Positions 28,143 through 37,051 of a stretch of 64,000 nucleotides of DNA are shown piece by piece. The notes under the pieces are model-generated. The model searched no databases and had not been told where the DNA came from. It saw nothing but the letters and a program-made list of their open reading frames with translations. A program made the position numbers and the translations under genes. The stretch comes from Longimicrobiales bacterium (GTDB lineage: Bacteria > Gemmatimonadota > Gemmatimonadetes > Longimicrobiales > Gaopeijiaceae): assembly GCA_958295645.1 (NCBI GenBank), contig OY282361.1:1206501-1270500 (forward strand), in the 5' to 3' direction. The stretch's first letter is position 1. Each line of letters begins with the position of its first letter.

Positions 28143-29423
28143 TCACGCGGCGGGCGAAATCTCTGTGAACCCGAGGATTGGACCCAGCGCCTCGGGCAGG
28201 CGCACCGATCCGTCCTCTCGCTGGTACGTCTCCAGGAGCGCGGCCAAGAGGCGGGGCAGGGCCAAGCCCGACCCGTTCAGCGTGTGGACGAACTCCGTCG
28301 ATTCGCCGGGACGCGGACGAAACCGGATGTTGGCCCGCCGAGCCTGAAAGTCCGTGAACGCCGAGCAGCTCGACACCTCCAGCCAGCGCTCGACGCCCGG
28401 CGCCCAAACCTCGATGTCGTAGGTGAGGGACGCCGAAAACCCCAGGTCGCCGCCGGCGAGAAGCACGATGCGGTGCGGAAGGCCCAGCAGCTCCAGAATC
28501 CGGGAGGCCTCCCCGACCAGGTCGTCGAGGGCGCCGGCCGCATCGGGATGCTCGAACCGCACCAGCTCCACCTTGTCGAACTGGTGGACCCGGAGCAGGC
28601 CCCGCGTGTCCCTGCCCGCCGCGCCGGCCTCCCTCCGAAAGCAGGGCGAGTAGGCCACGTACTTCTTGGGAAGGCCGCCGCCCGCCAATATCTCGTCCCG
28701 GTGCAGGTTCGTGACTGGCACCTCGGCGGTGGGGATCAGCCAGAGCCCGTCCCGGTCCACCAAGTAGGACTCGTCCGCGAACTTGGGCAGCTGGCCGGTC
28801 CCGGTCATCGCTTCCTGGCCGACCAAGTACGGCACCCGAACCTCGGTGTAGCCGTGGTTGGCCGCGTGAAGCCCGATCATCCAGTTGATCAGGCCGCGCT
28901 GAAGCGCCGCGCCGCGGCCCCGCAGCACCGGAAAGCCCGAGCCCGAGACCTTGGTCCCGGCCGCGACGTCCAGGATCCCTAGCGCTTCGCCGATCTCCCA
29001 GTGCGGGCGGAGCGGACGGCGCACGGAGGCGGGCTCGCCCCATTTCCGGACCACTTCGTTGGCCTCCGCGCCACCCGGCGGCACGCGCGCGTCGGGCAGG
29101 TTGGGCAGACCGGCCATGACGGCCTCCACGGCGGCGCCCGACTCGGCCACGCGCGCGTCCAGCACGGCGATCCGCTCTCCCACCTCGCGCATTCGCGCCA
29201 TCTCCGCGACAGCCGGGCGTCCCGCCCGCTTGGCTGCTCCGATCTCCTTCGAGACGCGGTTGCGGAGCCTCTTGAGCTCGCTGGCCTCGCCGAGCGCCTC
29301 GCGCCGCTCCCGGTCGTGCCGGAGCAGGAGGCCGATCTTCTCCGCGGCCTCCTCGACGCCCTTGCGCGCCAGGGAAGCGGCCGCTTCCCCCGGATCCCGG
29401 CGCAACCGCTTGACGTCGAGCAT
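28143..29423 (-). CDS. serS: Seryl-tRNA synthetase
   Basis: Class II aminoacyl-tRNA synthetase of 426 residues. The N-terminal long antiparallel coiled coil (about 30-100) binds the tRNA long arm. The catalytic core has motif 2 (YSPCFRREAGAAGRDTRGLLR) and motif 3 (NGSGLALPRLLAALLE). ATG 29423. The upstream lipoprotein gene ends six bases away and the histidine kinase follows 22 bases downstream. Confidence 0.97.
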   Translation of the reverse strand: MLDVKRLRRDPGEAAASLARKGVEEAAEKIGLLLRHDRERREALGEASELKRLRNRVSKEIGAAKRAGRPAVAEMARMREVGERIAVLDARVAESGAAVEAVMAGLPNLPDARVPPGGAEANEVVRKWGEPASVRRPLRPHWEIGEALGILDVAAGTKVSGSGFPVLRGRGAALQRGLINWMIGLHAANHGYTEVRVPYLVGQEAMTGTGQLPKFADESYLVDRDGLWLIPTAEVPVTNLHRDEILAGGGLPKKYVAYSPCFRREAGAAGRDTRGLLRVHQFDKVELVRFEHPDAAGALDDLVGEASRILELLGLPHRIVLLAGGDLGFSASLTYDIEVWAPGVERWLEVSSCSAFTDFQARRANIRFRPRPGESTEFVHTLNGSGLALPRLLAALLETYQREDGSVRLPEALGPILGFTEISPAA

Positions 29424-29429
29424 CCGGTG

Positions 29430-29984
29430 TCAGTCTGGCGGCACCAAGGCTCGGTTGTTGCAGACCGGGCTCAAGTCGTACTGGAAGCGCGCGGTCGCCT
29501 CGCCGAGGTCCAGAGCGATGGCCTGGATCTTGCCGTAGTAGCTGCAGGATCCGAAGTTGGCGGCGTGGCGCCGGGTGCGCACGGCGTAGACGCGGCCCTG
29601 CTGGATCGCCAGTTCGCGGTCGCGCACGTAGCGGGCGGTGTCGGCGGGCGCCTCGGCCGCGGCCACGAACCCGTCTTCCTCCAGATCGGCAATGCCGGCC
29701 TGCGACGTTATCCCCAGGACGCCGGGGGGAAGCCAGACAAACCGGCCGCCGGCCGTGTCCACCGCGATATCCCACGCCGCGTTCGTCGCGGCGGCTTCGA
29801 CCCGCACGATTCGCCGCGAGCGAAAGTCGATGGCCGACGGGAGATTGGGCCGGGGCTGCGACAGGGCGAACAACCGAACCGTGTCCGGAGCGGGCGCCCA
29901 CGGAAAGGCGAAGGGGTCGTCGCCGCACCCGGCAAGCGCGGCCGTCGCGAGAGCGCCCAGCACGAGCAGAGAGCGAATCTTCAT
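29430..29984 (-). CDS. Lipoprotein of unknown function
   Basis: Protein of 184 residues with a type II signal peptide: basic MKIR, a hydrophobic core and the lipobox LAGC with Cys20, followed by GDDP. The mature part is rich in beta-forming segments and contains three further Cys, two of them near the end (SCSYYG and PVCNN). No family recognised. The ATG follows a CAGCTTTG element by four bases and has no Shine-Dalgarno. It is co-directional with serS. Confidence 0.75.
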   Translation of the reverse strand: MKIRSLLVLGALATAALAGCGDDPFAFPWAPAPDTVRLFALSQPRPNLPSAIDFRSRRIVRVEAAATNAAWDIAVDTAGGRFVWLPPGVLGITSQAGIADLEEDGFVAAAEAPADTARYVRDRELAIQQGRVYAVRTRRHAANFGSCSYYGKIQAIALDLGEATARFQYDLSPVCNNRALVPPD

Positions 29985-29988
29985 GCAC

Positions 29989-29996
29989 CAAAGCTG
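29989..29996 (-). promoter_or_regulatory. Promoter -7 box of the lipoprotein-serS operon, leaderless candidate
   Basis: CAGCTTTG on the minus strand matches the (T/C)AnnTTTG pattern and ends four bases before ATG 29984. Confidence 0.4.
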
Positions 29997-30108
29997 TCTG
30001 ATCCGGCAGCCTTCGGTCAAGCTCCAGCGGCCGGCTGCCGCAGGCGCACCGAACGCCCCCCAATGCGTGCCGGCGCCGCCGGACTGTCCGGCGAGCGAGC
30101 CGAACCTG

Positions 30109-30116
30109 CATATTTG
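30109..30116 (+). promoter_or_regulatory. Promoter -7 box of the guanylyltransferase operon, leaderless candidate
   Basis: CATATTTG, seven of eight matches to the Bacteroidota box TAnnTTTG, ending five bases before ATG 30122. No Shine-Dalgarno is seen. Very similar to the sequence before 23815. Confidence 0.5.
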
Positions 30117-30121
30117 AGCGC

Positions 30122-31255
30122 ATGACGACACCTCCTTCCGAGGATCGCGCCCCTCGCGACGAAGCCTCGCCCCAGCCCGGCGCCAGCGTGCCCGCCGCGT
30201 CAAGCTGCGACGGCAGTCTCTGGGCAACCATCCTGGCCGGCGGGATCGGCTCTCGCTTCTGGCCTGCCAGCACCCCGGCCCGGCCCAAGCAGCTGCTTCC
30301 CCTGGCAGGCCCCGATCCCCTCGTGGTGGACGCTCTGCGCCGGGCCGAGAGTCTGGTTCCGCCCAGTCGGCTCAAGATGCTGGCGCCCGAGAGCCTGGTC
30401 GAGCCCATCCGCGCCGCCACGGGCCTCGGCGCCGAGGCGTTCCTCCTGGAGCCGGAGCCCCGCGGAACCGGGCCGGCCCTGGCGCAGGCCGCCTGGGAAA
30501 TCGGGCAGGCCGATCCGGAGGCCGTAATGGTCTCCCTTCACGCGGACCATCTCGTTCGCCCGGACTCCGCGTTTCGGGAGGTCGTGCTGGCCGGGGCCGA
30601 AGTCGCCCGGCGCGAGCGCCTCCTCCTGAGCGTCGCGGCCCCCCCGGATCGTGCCGAGACGGGATACGGGTACATCCGGCCCGGCAGGCCGCTGGAGGCG
30701 CAAGGCGGGCACCGCGCCTATCGCGTGGACTCGTTCGTCGAGAAGCCCCGCCAGCCCGAAGCCCTCCATCTGGTGGAATCGGGCGCGCGCTGGAACACCG
30801 GCATCTTCATCTGGCCCGTGCGCGTGTTCCTGGAGGAGGCCGCCCTCTGCGCCCCGGAGATCGCCCGCGCCTTCCCCGAGCTGGAACGTGGAGACTCCGC
30901 GGCCTTCTTCGCCGCCTGTGCGCCGATCTCCGTAGACGACGCCGTGCTCGCGCGCAGCGCACGGGTGGGCGCGGTCGACGCCTCGTTCGAATGGGACGAC
31001 GTGGGCAGCTGGGAGTCGCTGTCGCGAACCCGGGGCGCCGACGGCGCCGGCAACGTCTGCCAGGGAGAGGTGAGCGCCTCGGAGGCCTCTCGCAACATTG
31101 CCGTGGCCGAGCAGGGCCGGGTCGTGCTGCTGGGCGTCGAGGACTTGCTGGTGGTGCGCACCGAGGACACCACCCTGGTGATGCCGCGGCGCGAATCGCC
31201 GAATCTGAAGCGGTATCTCGACGACCTCGGGACTTCCGCCAAGGAACGCGGATGA
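30122..31255 (+). CDS. Mannose-1-phosphate guanylyltransferase
   Basis: Nucleotidyltransferase of 377 residues making GDP-mannose from mannose-1-phosphate and GTP. The signature ILAGGIGSRFWP (37-48), PARPKQLLPL and the sugar-binding FVEKP are present, along with HADH (metal/substrate) and WNTGIFIW. It lacks the C-terminal isomerase domain of bifunctional ManC. The first 30 residues form a Pro/Ser-rich extension. It overlaps the next gene as ATGA. The phosphohexomutase at 62263 could supply its substrate. Confidence 0.92.
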   Translation: MTTPPSEDRAPRDEASPQPGASVPAASSCDGSLWATILAGGIGSRFWPASTPARPKQLLPLAGPDPLVVDALRRAESLVPPSRLKMLAPESLVEPIRAATGLGAEAFLLEPEPRGTGPALAQAAWEIGQADPEAVMVSLHADHLVRPDSAFREVVLAGAEVARRERLLLSVAAPPDRAETGYGYIRPGRPLEAQGGHRAYRVDSFVEKPRQPEALHLVESGARWNTGIFIWPVRVFLEEAALCAPEIARAFPELERGDSAAFFAACAPISVDDAVLARSARVGAVDASFEWDDVGSWESLSRTRGADGAGNVCQGEVSASEASRNIAVAEQGRVVLLGVEDLLVVRTEDTTLVMPRRESPNLKRYLDDLGTSAKERG

Positions 31256-32583
31256 GCTTCCGCCTCTGGCTGATGGAAGACGAGCGGGCGCGTTCCTGGC
31301 ATCCCTTCGCGCTGACGCGCCCCGCTGGCGAACTGCTCTTCGGCACGGAGACGCTTCGCGCGCGTTGCGAACGTGTCCTGGGGCGCCGATGCGAGGGCTA
31401 CGCCGGATGCCCCTCGCTCTCGGGATTCGAGGAGCCGGGAGCGCCCCCCTGCTTGGCGGACTCCGGCACGGCGCCCGGGGCATCGGCCAGCCCGGACGGG
31501 GTCGGACAGCCCTTCGGCGGGACCGGACAGCCCTCCGGCGAGTCCACGTCCGGCCACGCTCGGCCGCCCTCTCCCCGCACCGGAACCCTCGTTCTGTCCA
31601 CCCGTTTCGTGCCGACCGAGACCGCCTTCTCTTCCCTGCTGGCGGACCATGGGAGTCGGCTTCGGTCCGGATCCGCGGTGCTCGCGGCGAGCGCCGAAAT
31701 CGCGGGCCTCTGGCTCTCCGAAGGCGTCGCCCCCTCCCGCAACCTGCTCGCCGCGCCCCCCGCGGAATGGCCGCGCATTCCCGTCGAAGGCACATTGCTG
31801 GACTCGGTGTGGCAGCTCGTGGCCGCCAACGGCGACCGCATCGCCGAGGATGCCGGGCGCTTCCCGGACGACGAACTGCCTCCTGGCGTCCATCGGCTGG
31901 GCGAACATCGAATCAGCCTGGGAGAGGGCGTCCGTGTCGAGCCGGGAGTGATCTTGGACGCGTCGGCGGGACCCGTGCTCCTGGACGCGGGCGTGGAGGT
32001 GAGGGCGTTCTCGCGGATCGCGGGTCCAGCTTACGTCGGACCTGGGTCAACGGTGCTGGGAGGCTCGCTGGAGAGCGCCGGCATCGGCCCTCGATGCAAA
32101 GTGCGAGGCGAGGTTCAGAAGTCGGTTCTGCTGGGGTTCGCCAACAAGGCCCACGAGGGGTTCCTGGGACATTCGGTCGTCGGACGCTGGGCCAATCTCG
32201 GCGCGGCCACCACGAATTCCGATCTCAAGAACACCTACGGCCTCGTGCGCTTCCAAGCCGGAGAGGGACTTCGCGACACCGGCTTGACCAAGGCCGGATG
32301 CCTGCTGGGCGACCACGTGCGCACCGGCATCGGCACGCTGCTCGACACGGGTGCGGTGGTGGGGGCGGGCTCCAGCCTCTTCGGCGGAGGGATGCCGCCC
32401 AAGTGGGTTCCGCCGTTCTCCTGGGGCAGTTCCCCGGCCCGCGACGGCGGCGAGTACGACATCGACCGCTTCCTCGCGACGGCCGCCAAGGTCATGGCGC
32501 GGCGGGGTCTCGCGCTCTCGGACGGGATGCGGAACCTCTACCGCCGCGCCTTCGAGGCAACCCGTCCCCAGCGGGCCGGCTAG
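31252..32583 (+). CDS. GlmU-like sugar nucleotidyltransferase/acetyltransferase (alternative form)
   Basis: Protein of 443 residues resembling the alternative GlmU of Bacteroidota and related phyla. A nucleotidyltransferase-like N-terminal part with FALTRPAGELLFG precedes a left-handed beta-helix of hexapeptide repeats (about 225-390) holding NLGAATTNSDLKNTYG. In GlmU this region makes glucosamine-1-phosphate acetyltransferase and UDP-GlcNAc pyrophosphorylase products. A Gly/Pro/Ser-rich insert (about 50-105) with two 21-bp repeats interrupts the N-domain. No ordinary glmU is in the window. It overlaps the guanylyltransferase (ATGA), giving a two-enzyme nucleotide-sugar unit. Exact substrates are inferred. 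Confidence 0.85.
   Translation: MSFRLWLMEDERARSWHPFALTRPAGELLFGTETLRARCERVLGRRCEGYAGCPSLSGFEEPGAPPCLADSGTAPGASASPDGVGQPFGGTGQPSGESTSGHARPPSPRTGTLVLSTRFVPTETAFSSLLADHGSRLRSGSAVLAASAEIAGLWLSEGVAPSRNLLAAPPAEWPRIPVEGTLLDSVWQLVAANGDRIAEDAGRFPDDELPPGVHRLGEHRISLGEGVRVEPGVILDASAGPVLLDAGVEVRAFSRIAGPAYVGPGSTVLGGSLESAGIGPRCKVRGEVQKSVLLGFANKAHEGFLGHSVVGRWANLGAATTNSDLKNTYGLVRFQAGEGLRDTGLTKAGCLLGDHVRTGIGTLLDTGAVVGAGSSLFGGGMPPKWVPPFSWGSSPARDGGEYDIDRFLATAAKVMARRGLALSDGMRNLYRRAFEATRPQRAG
31501..31542. repeat. In-frame 21-bp duplication in the GlmU-like gene
   Basis: Two adjacent 21-bp units with 17 matches encode VGQPFGG and TGQPSGE in a low-complexity insert of the N-terminal domain. Confidence 0.65.
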
Positions 32584-32602
32584 CCGCAGGCGCGCCTTTC
32601 GC

Positions 32603-33427
32603 GTGCGCTTCTCCGTCCTGGGCAGCGGTAGCCGCGGCAACGCAACGCTCGTCAGCAGCGGCGAGACGCACATCCTCGTGGACGCCGGCTTCAGCCGCCG
32701 GGAAACGCGACGACGGCTGGCCCAGAGCGAGCTGGCGCCGGCCGACCTGTCGGCCATCGTTCTTACGCACGAGCACGGAGACCACGCTCGAGGCGCGGGC
32801 GTCCTGGCTCGAGCCGACGGCATCCCGCTGTGGATGACCGGAGGCACGCTCGAAGCGTCGCGACAGTTTCTCCGGGGCGCCGAGGTCGTCCATCGCCTCC
32901 GCCCAGGCCGCGAGACCGGCATCGGCAGCCTGCGGATCCTTCCCTTCGCCACCCTGCACGACGCCGCCGACCCGGTCGCAGTCGTCGCCGAGGACAGCGC
33001 GACGGGGCTCCGCCTGGGCATCGCCACCGACCTCGGGCGATCCACCGCGCAGGCCCGGCACTTCTTGCAGGACTGCGACGGTCTCGTCGTCGAGGCCAAC
33101 CACGACGAGTACATGCTCTGGGGCGAGGCGGCGTACCCGGCCGCCGTCAAGAACAGGATTGCGTCGAGCTGCGGGCACCTCTCCAATCAAGCGGCGGCCG
33201 CCCTCCTCGACGAGATATGGAGCCCACGGCTCTCCGCGGTCGTCCTCGCCCACTTGTCCGAGGAGGCCAACACGCGCGCCCGCGCAGAGCGAGCCGTCGA
33301 AGGACCGCTGAGGAGGCGAGGCTTCCGGGGCGTCCTCCACGTGGCGCAGGCCGCGACGCCCACCCCGCCGGTCGACCTAGCGGCGCTTCGCGACCGCCCG
33401 GCGCCCTCGCAACCGTCGTTCCTCTGA
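32603..33427 (+). CDS. Metallo-beta-lactamase-fold hydrolase, YycJ/WalJ-like
   Basis: Protein of 274 residues with the opening FSVLGSGSRGNATLV typical of the YycJ group and the metal motif THEHGDH at 55-61. Later metal ligands sit in ATDLG and HLS. YycJ homologues are phosphodiesterase-like enzymes linked to DNA repair and cell-wall control, but the substrate here is not known. GTG 32603, 19 bases after the previous stop, places homology at residue 1. It converges on rseP across a 61-base gap. Confidence 0.87.
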   Translation: MRFSVLGSGSRGNATLVSSGETHILVDAGFSRRETRRRLAQSELAPADLSAIVLTHEHGDHARGAGVLARADGIPLWMTGGTLEASRQFLRGAEVVHRLRPGRETGIGSLRILPFATLHDAADPVAVVAEDSATGLRLGIATDLGRSTAQARHFLQDCDGLVVEANHDEYMLWGEAAYPAAVKNRIASSCGHLSNQAAAALLDEIWSPRLSAVVLAHLSEEANTRARAERAVEGPLRRRGFRGVLHVAQAATPTPPVDLAALRDRPAPSQPSFL

Positions 33428-33488
33428 CTCGCTTGGCCTAGCCGTCCGTCTCCGTCGTGGGCGCAACGACTCGCCGGGCTCCCGCCGG

Positions 33489-34826
33489 CTAGAACGGCAG
33501 AAAGCGAACCAAGTCGTTGCCGAGCGCCAGGACCATGATGCCCACGACCACCGCCAAGCCCACTTGGGTCCACCGAAGCCGCTGCTTCACGGTCAGCTTC
33601 CTGCCCCGCACGGCCTCGATCCCCAGAAACACCATGTGCCCGCCGTCCAGCACCGGGATCGGCAACATGTTCAGCACGGCCAAGTTGATGCTGAACAACG
33701 CCATGAACCGGAGATAGGCGGCAAGTCCCTGGCGGGCGGCATCGGTGGACATGACCGTGATGGTGCCGATCGATCCCAGCGAACGGGGCGAGGTCTGCAA
33801 GGTCACAAGCGAGCCCACGAAGCCCACGATCTGGCCCGTGACGGCGGTCGTCTGCGCCACGCCCAGGACGGCGGCGTCGGCCAAGCTCACCGGCACGGCA
33901 ACCATCTCGGGCGCGGGAAACACGCCCAGGGAGCCTCGCGCTTCGCCCGCCAAGCCGATCCGCACCGCGTCCAGCTCGGCTGCGCGGATCAGCTGGTCGT
34001 CGCCCCTCGCGACCCCGATTTCGACTCGTTCGCCCGGCCGGGCTCCGACCTCCGTCGTCAGGTCGCGCCAGCTGCGGACGGGGACGCCCGCCACCGAAGT
34101 GATCCGATCCCCCGCCTCGAGGCTCGCGTCCTCCGCCGGGGACCCCGGCCTCACCGCGGCCACGACCGGCTCCATCCACCCTTCGAGCGCAGCGGCCAGC
34201 GCCCGGCGGTCCCCGGCAGTCGCCGGCATTTCGACGTGATATTCGCCGGCAAGCTCGTCGGTGACCACGGTCGCAGGCCCGGCCGGGGACTCGACGAAGA
34301 AGCGCGTAAGCTCGCCCCAGTTCTCGGGCTCCACGCCGCCGACCCGAACGATCCGAGCGCCGGGCTCGATCCCGGCCAGTTCCTCGGTCCCAGGGGGCAA
34401 CAACGATTCTTCCACCGCCATCACCCGCGTCGTGGCCAAGTCCGGGATGCCCCAGACGGCCGGAACCAGCATGAAGACCACGGCCGCGAACAACATGTTC
34501 ATGATCACGCCGGCCGAGATCACAAACGCTCTGGCCAAGAGCGACTGGGCGTCGAAGTCGTCGGGCCGCGGCTCCCGCGGGGTCTCCCCCTCGCCGCCCT
34601 CCAGACTCTCCATCACGTCCTCGTGCATGCCTTGCATCTTGACGTAGCCGCCCAGCGGAACGGCCGCGACGACGTATTCCGTGCCGCGCCGCGTGAATCC
34701 CCACAGGCGCGGTCCCAGGCCGATCGAGAAGCGCTCCACGGCGATGCCGACGGCCTTGGCCGCCCCGAAGTGACCCAGTTCGTGCACGAAGATCAGCACG
34801 CCCAGGAGCACGATCACTGTCAGCAC
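33489..34826 (-). CDS. rseP: Site-2 protease RseP
   Basis: Membrane zinc metalloprotease of the regulated intramembrane proteolysis type, cutting anti-sigma factors and remnant signal peptides; 445 residues. HELGH at 15-19 is the zinc site, NMLPIPVLDGGH near residue 390 the third ligand region, and one or two PDZ domains lie between. The GTG at 34826 leaves a very short first segment and sits 16 bases from the GGGGGAGG site. An ATT three codons upstream (34835) has ideal spacing and gives a more usual N-terminus, so initiation at ATT is possible. Last gene of the rplM operon, 26 bases after dxr. Confidence 0.92.
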   Translation of the reverse strand: MLTVIVLLGVLIFVHELGHFGAAKAVGIAVERFSIGLGPRLWGFTRRGTEYVVAAVPLGGYVKMQGMHEDVMESLEGGEGETPREPRPDDFDAQSLLARAFVISAGVIMNMLFAAVVFMLVPAVWGIPDLATTRVMAVEESLLPPGTEELAGIEPGARIVRVGGVEPENWGELTRFFVESPAGPATVVTDELAGEYHVEMPATAGDRRALAAALEGWMEPVVAAVRPGSPAEDASLEAGDRITSVAGVPVRSWRDLTTEVGARPGERVEIGVARGDDQLIRAAELDAVRIGLAGEARGSLGVFPAPEMVAVPVSLADAAVLGVAQTTAVTGQIVGFVGSLVTLQTSPRSLGSIGTITVMSTDAARQGLAAYLRFMALFSINLAVLNMLPIPVLDGGHMVFLGIEAVRGRKLTVKQRLRWTQVGLAVVVGIMVLALGNDLVRFLPF

Positions 34827-34852
34827 TGCGAAAATGACGACGCCTCCCCCTG

Positions 34853-36019
34853 CTACCCCGCCGCGGCCCGCGGGGCGTCCACAAGCGTTTCGGCGGCAAG
34901 ACGCCGGGCCGCTCGATCCGCTTCGAGGACGGCTTCGACGCTTCCGGCTACACGTCCCGCCAAAGCGTCGAGCGCCGACGAGACCATGTCCGCCATGCCC
35001 CCAAAACTAACCTTGGCCGCCAGGAACGCCTGAACCGCGACCTCGTTGGCCGCGTTGAAGACGGCGGGGGCCGCGCCGCCCGCGCGGCCGGCCTCCACGC
35101 CCAAGCCGAAGAGGGGGAACCGCTCGGCGTCGACCGGCTCGAAGTCGAGCGGGCCCGCGCGAACCGGGTCGAAGGTTCGCAGGACGGGATCGTCGAGCCG
35201 CTCGGGCCAAGCCAGCGCGTGCAGGATGGGCAGCTCCATGGACGGCTCGCTCAGCTGCGCCAGGACCGAGCCGTCCACGAACTCCACGAAGGAGTGGACG
35301 ATCGACGTCGGGTGCACGACCACGTCGATGCGGTCGTAGGGCAGGCCGTACAGATAGTGAGCCTCGATCACTTCGAGCGCTTTGTTGGCCAGCGTGGCCG
35401 AGTCGATGGTGATCTTGGCGCCCATCCTCCACGTCGGATGCTGCAGGGCCTGCGCGGCCGTTGCGCGCGCCAGCGCTGCGGGCGGCGTCTGCCGGAAGGG
35501 GCCGCCGCTGGCCGTCAGGATGACCCGCCGCACGTCGGCCGGACGGGCGCCTCCGATGCACTGAAAGATGGCCGAGTGCTCGCTGTCCACCGGTATCAGC
35601 TCCCCCCCGCCCCGCCGCGCCGCGTCGAGCACGAAATCCCCCGCCGAGACCAGCGATTCCTTGTTGGCCAGGGCGCAGCGCTTCCCCGCCTCCAGCGCCG
35701 CCAGCGTGGGCCGCAGCCCGGCGGCCCCGACGATCGCGTTGACCACGACGTCCACGTCCGGCAGCCCGGCCAGAGTCTCGGCCGCGCCTGGGCCGCTCCT
35801 CCACCCCGCCGCGCGCAGCTCGGGCCGTCCTTCCAATGCGTCCGCCCGGGCCACCGCCACGTGCCTTGCGCGGCACTCCGCCGCGACTTCCTCCAAAGCC
35901 GCCACCGACCGGCCCGCTGACACCGCCGCCACCTCGAACCGGCTCGGGTGCCGCGCCGCCACCGCCAGCGTGGAGCGCCCCACGGAGCCCGTCGCCCCCA
36001 GCACGGCCAAGCGCTTCAC
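34853..36019 (-). CDS. dxr: 1-deoxy-D-xylulose-5-phosphate reductoisomerase
   Basis: NADPH enzyme making MEP, the committed intermediate of the non-mevalonate isoprenoid pathway; 388 residues. The nucleotide-binding LGATGSVGRST is at the N-terminus, with the metal/substrate motifs DSEHSAIFQ, TASGGPF and NAANEVAV. GTG 36019 gives the usual VKRLAVLGATG start; a GTG three codons upstream (36028) is equally open. The start region is duplicated just upstream. Downstream of uppS and cdsA, it supplies isoprenoid precursors for undecaprenyl phosphate. Confidence 0.95.
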   Translation of the reverse strand: MKRLAVLGATGSVGRSTLAVAARHPSRFEVAAVSAGRSVAALEEVAAECRARHVAVARADALEGRPELRAAGWRSGPGAAETLAGLPDVDVVVNAIVGAAGLRPTLAALEAGKRCALANKESLVSAGDFVLDAARRGGGELIPVDSEHSAIFQCIGGARPADVRRVILTASGGPFRQTPPAALARATAAQALQHPTWRMGAKITIDSATLANKALEVIEAHYLYGLPYDRIDVVVHPTSIVHSFVEFVDGSVLAQLSEPSMELPILHALAWPERLDDPVLRTFDPVRAGPLDFEPVDAERFPLFGLGVEAGRAGGAAPAVFNAANEVAVQAFLAAKVSFGGMADMVSSALDALAGRVAGSVEAVLEADRAARRLAAETLVDAPRAAAG

Positions 36020-36066
36020 GCCGACCACCGCTCAAGCGCCGCCAAGCACCTCACGCCGACCACCGC
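36007..36066. repeat. 25-bp direct repeat at the dxr start and cdsA-dxr spacer
   Basis: 36007-36031 and 36042-36066 agree at 23 of 25 positions. The first copy contains the dxr start codons; the second is spacer DNA. A weaker third fragment (36066-36078) overlaps the cdsA stop. Confidence 0.75.
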
Positions 36067-36074
36067 CAACCGCC

Positions 36075-36950
36075 TCACTCCAGCGCCCGCGCGACCAGGG
36101 CCAAGCCGTACGCCAGCGGCATCGCGAAGTACACGCCGTCGAACCGGTCTAGCGCTCCCCCGTGGCCGCCGAGCAGCGACCCCGAATCCTTCACGCCCGC
36201 CCCTCGCTTGAACAAGGACTCGGCCAGATCGCCGATCTGGCCCGCGATTCCCAACAGCAGGCCGCCCACCGCCCCCGCCAGCGGGGAGAGCGGCAGATTC
36301 GCGAAGCCGTCCAGCAGGAAACCCGCCAAGAGGCCCGTGCCCGCCGCCCCCGCCAGTCCCGCCGCCCCGCCCTCGACGGTCTTGCCGGGACTCACGCGGG
36401 GCGCCAACCGTCTGCGGCCCGCCTTTCGGCCCACGACGTAGGCGGCGCTGTCGCCGACCCAGACAACGCACAGAGGAAACAGCACGAGAAGCGGGCCCTC
36501 CCAGGCTCCTGCCGATCCCCCGGCCCAGACGTCGGGCATCTCCCGCAGAAAGACCGCGAAGGAGAGCGTGCCGCCGGCGTACAGCGCCCCGGCCGCCGGC
36601 GCGGAGACCGAGGCCACGGAACCCCCGGTACCGGCCCAACCCACCACCGAGAAGGTCGCCGCCGCCAGAAACAAGACCAGAAGGAGCGCCAAGGCCCCGC
36701 CGCCCCAGACCGCCAGCGCCGGCCCCAGCCCCGCCAGCAAGACGAGCAAGGCCGCGCCGGCCGTCCCCAGCGCCTTGAGCGCCGCGGCCCTGGCCCGGCC
36801 CAGCGCCAGCCTGCAGAACTCGTAAGCCGACCACGCCGCCAGCGCCGCCAAGCACCCCGCGAGCCACCAGCCACCCGCATAGGCCGCCCCGGCAACGAGC
36901 GGAACTCCCAACCCCGCGACCAGCAACCGGGAACGCAAGGAGCCGGACAC
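36075..36950 (-). CDS. cdsA: Phosphatidate cytidylyltransferase
   Basis: Makes CDP-diacylglycerol, the precursor of bacterial phospholipids; 291 residues with about eight hydrophobic segments. The family signature is near the C-terminus (SLFKRGAGVKDSGSLLGGHG), followed by LDRFDGVYFA. It starts with GTG 36950. It lies in the common uppS-cdsA-dxr-rseP order. The 101-base gap to uppS holds nothing recognised. Confidence 0.95.
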   Translation of the reverse strand: MSGSLRSRLLVAGLGVPLVAGAAYAGGWWLAGCLAALAAWSAYEFCRLALGRARAAALKALGTAGAALLVLLAGLGPALAVWGGGALALLLVLFLAAATFSVVGWAGTGGSVASVSAPAAGALYAGGTLSFAVFLREMPDVWAGGSAGAWEGPLLVLFPLCVVWVGDSAAYVVGRKAGRRRLAPRVSPGKTVEGGAAGLAGAAGTGLLAGFLLDGFANLPLSPLAGAVGGLLLGIAGQIGDLAESLFKRGAGVKDSGSLLGGHGGALDRFDGVYFAMPLAYGLALVARALE

Positions 36951-37051
36951 GCCTGCCTACTTCGGACCGGAGCCGGACGCCGGCGTGCGGCAAAGCGCCC
37001 AGCGCGCAAGACCAGCGCCCCGCCCCGCCTCCGGGCCCGCCGGCGGCCTGC

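Noticed and set aside
33473-33489. GCCGG/CCGGC hairpin as a bidirectional terminator between the hydrolase and rseP
   Set aside because: Five-base stem with no U-run on either strand and touching the rseP stop; common by chance in this GC content.
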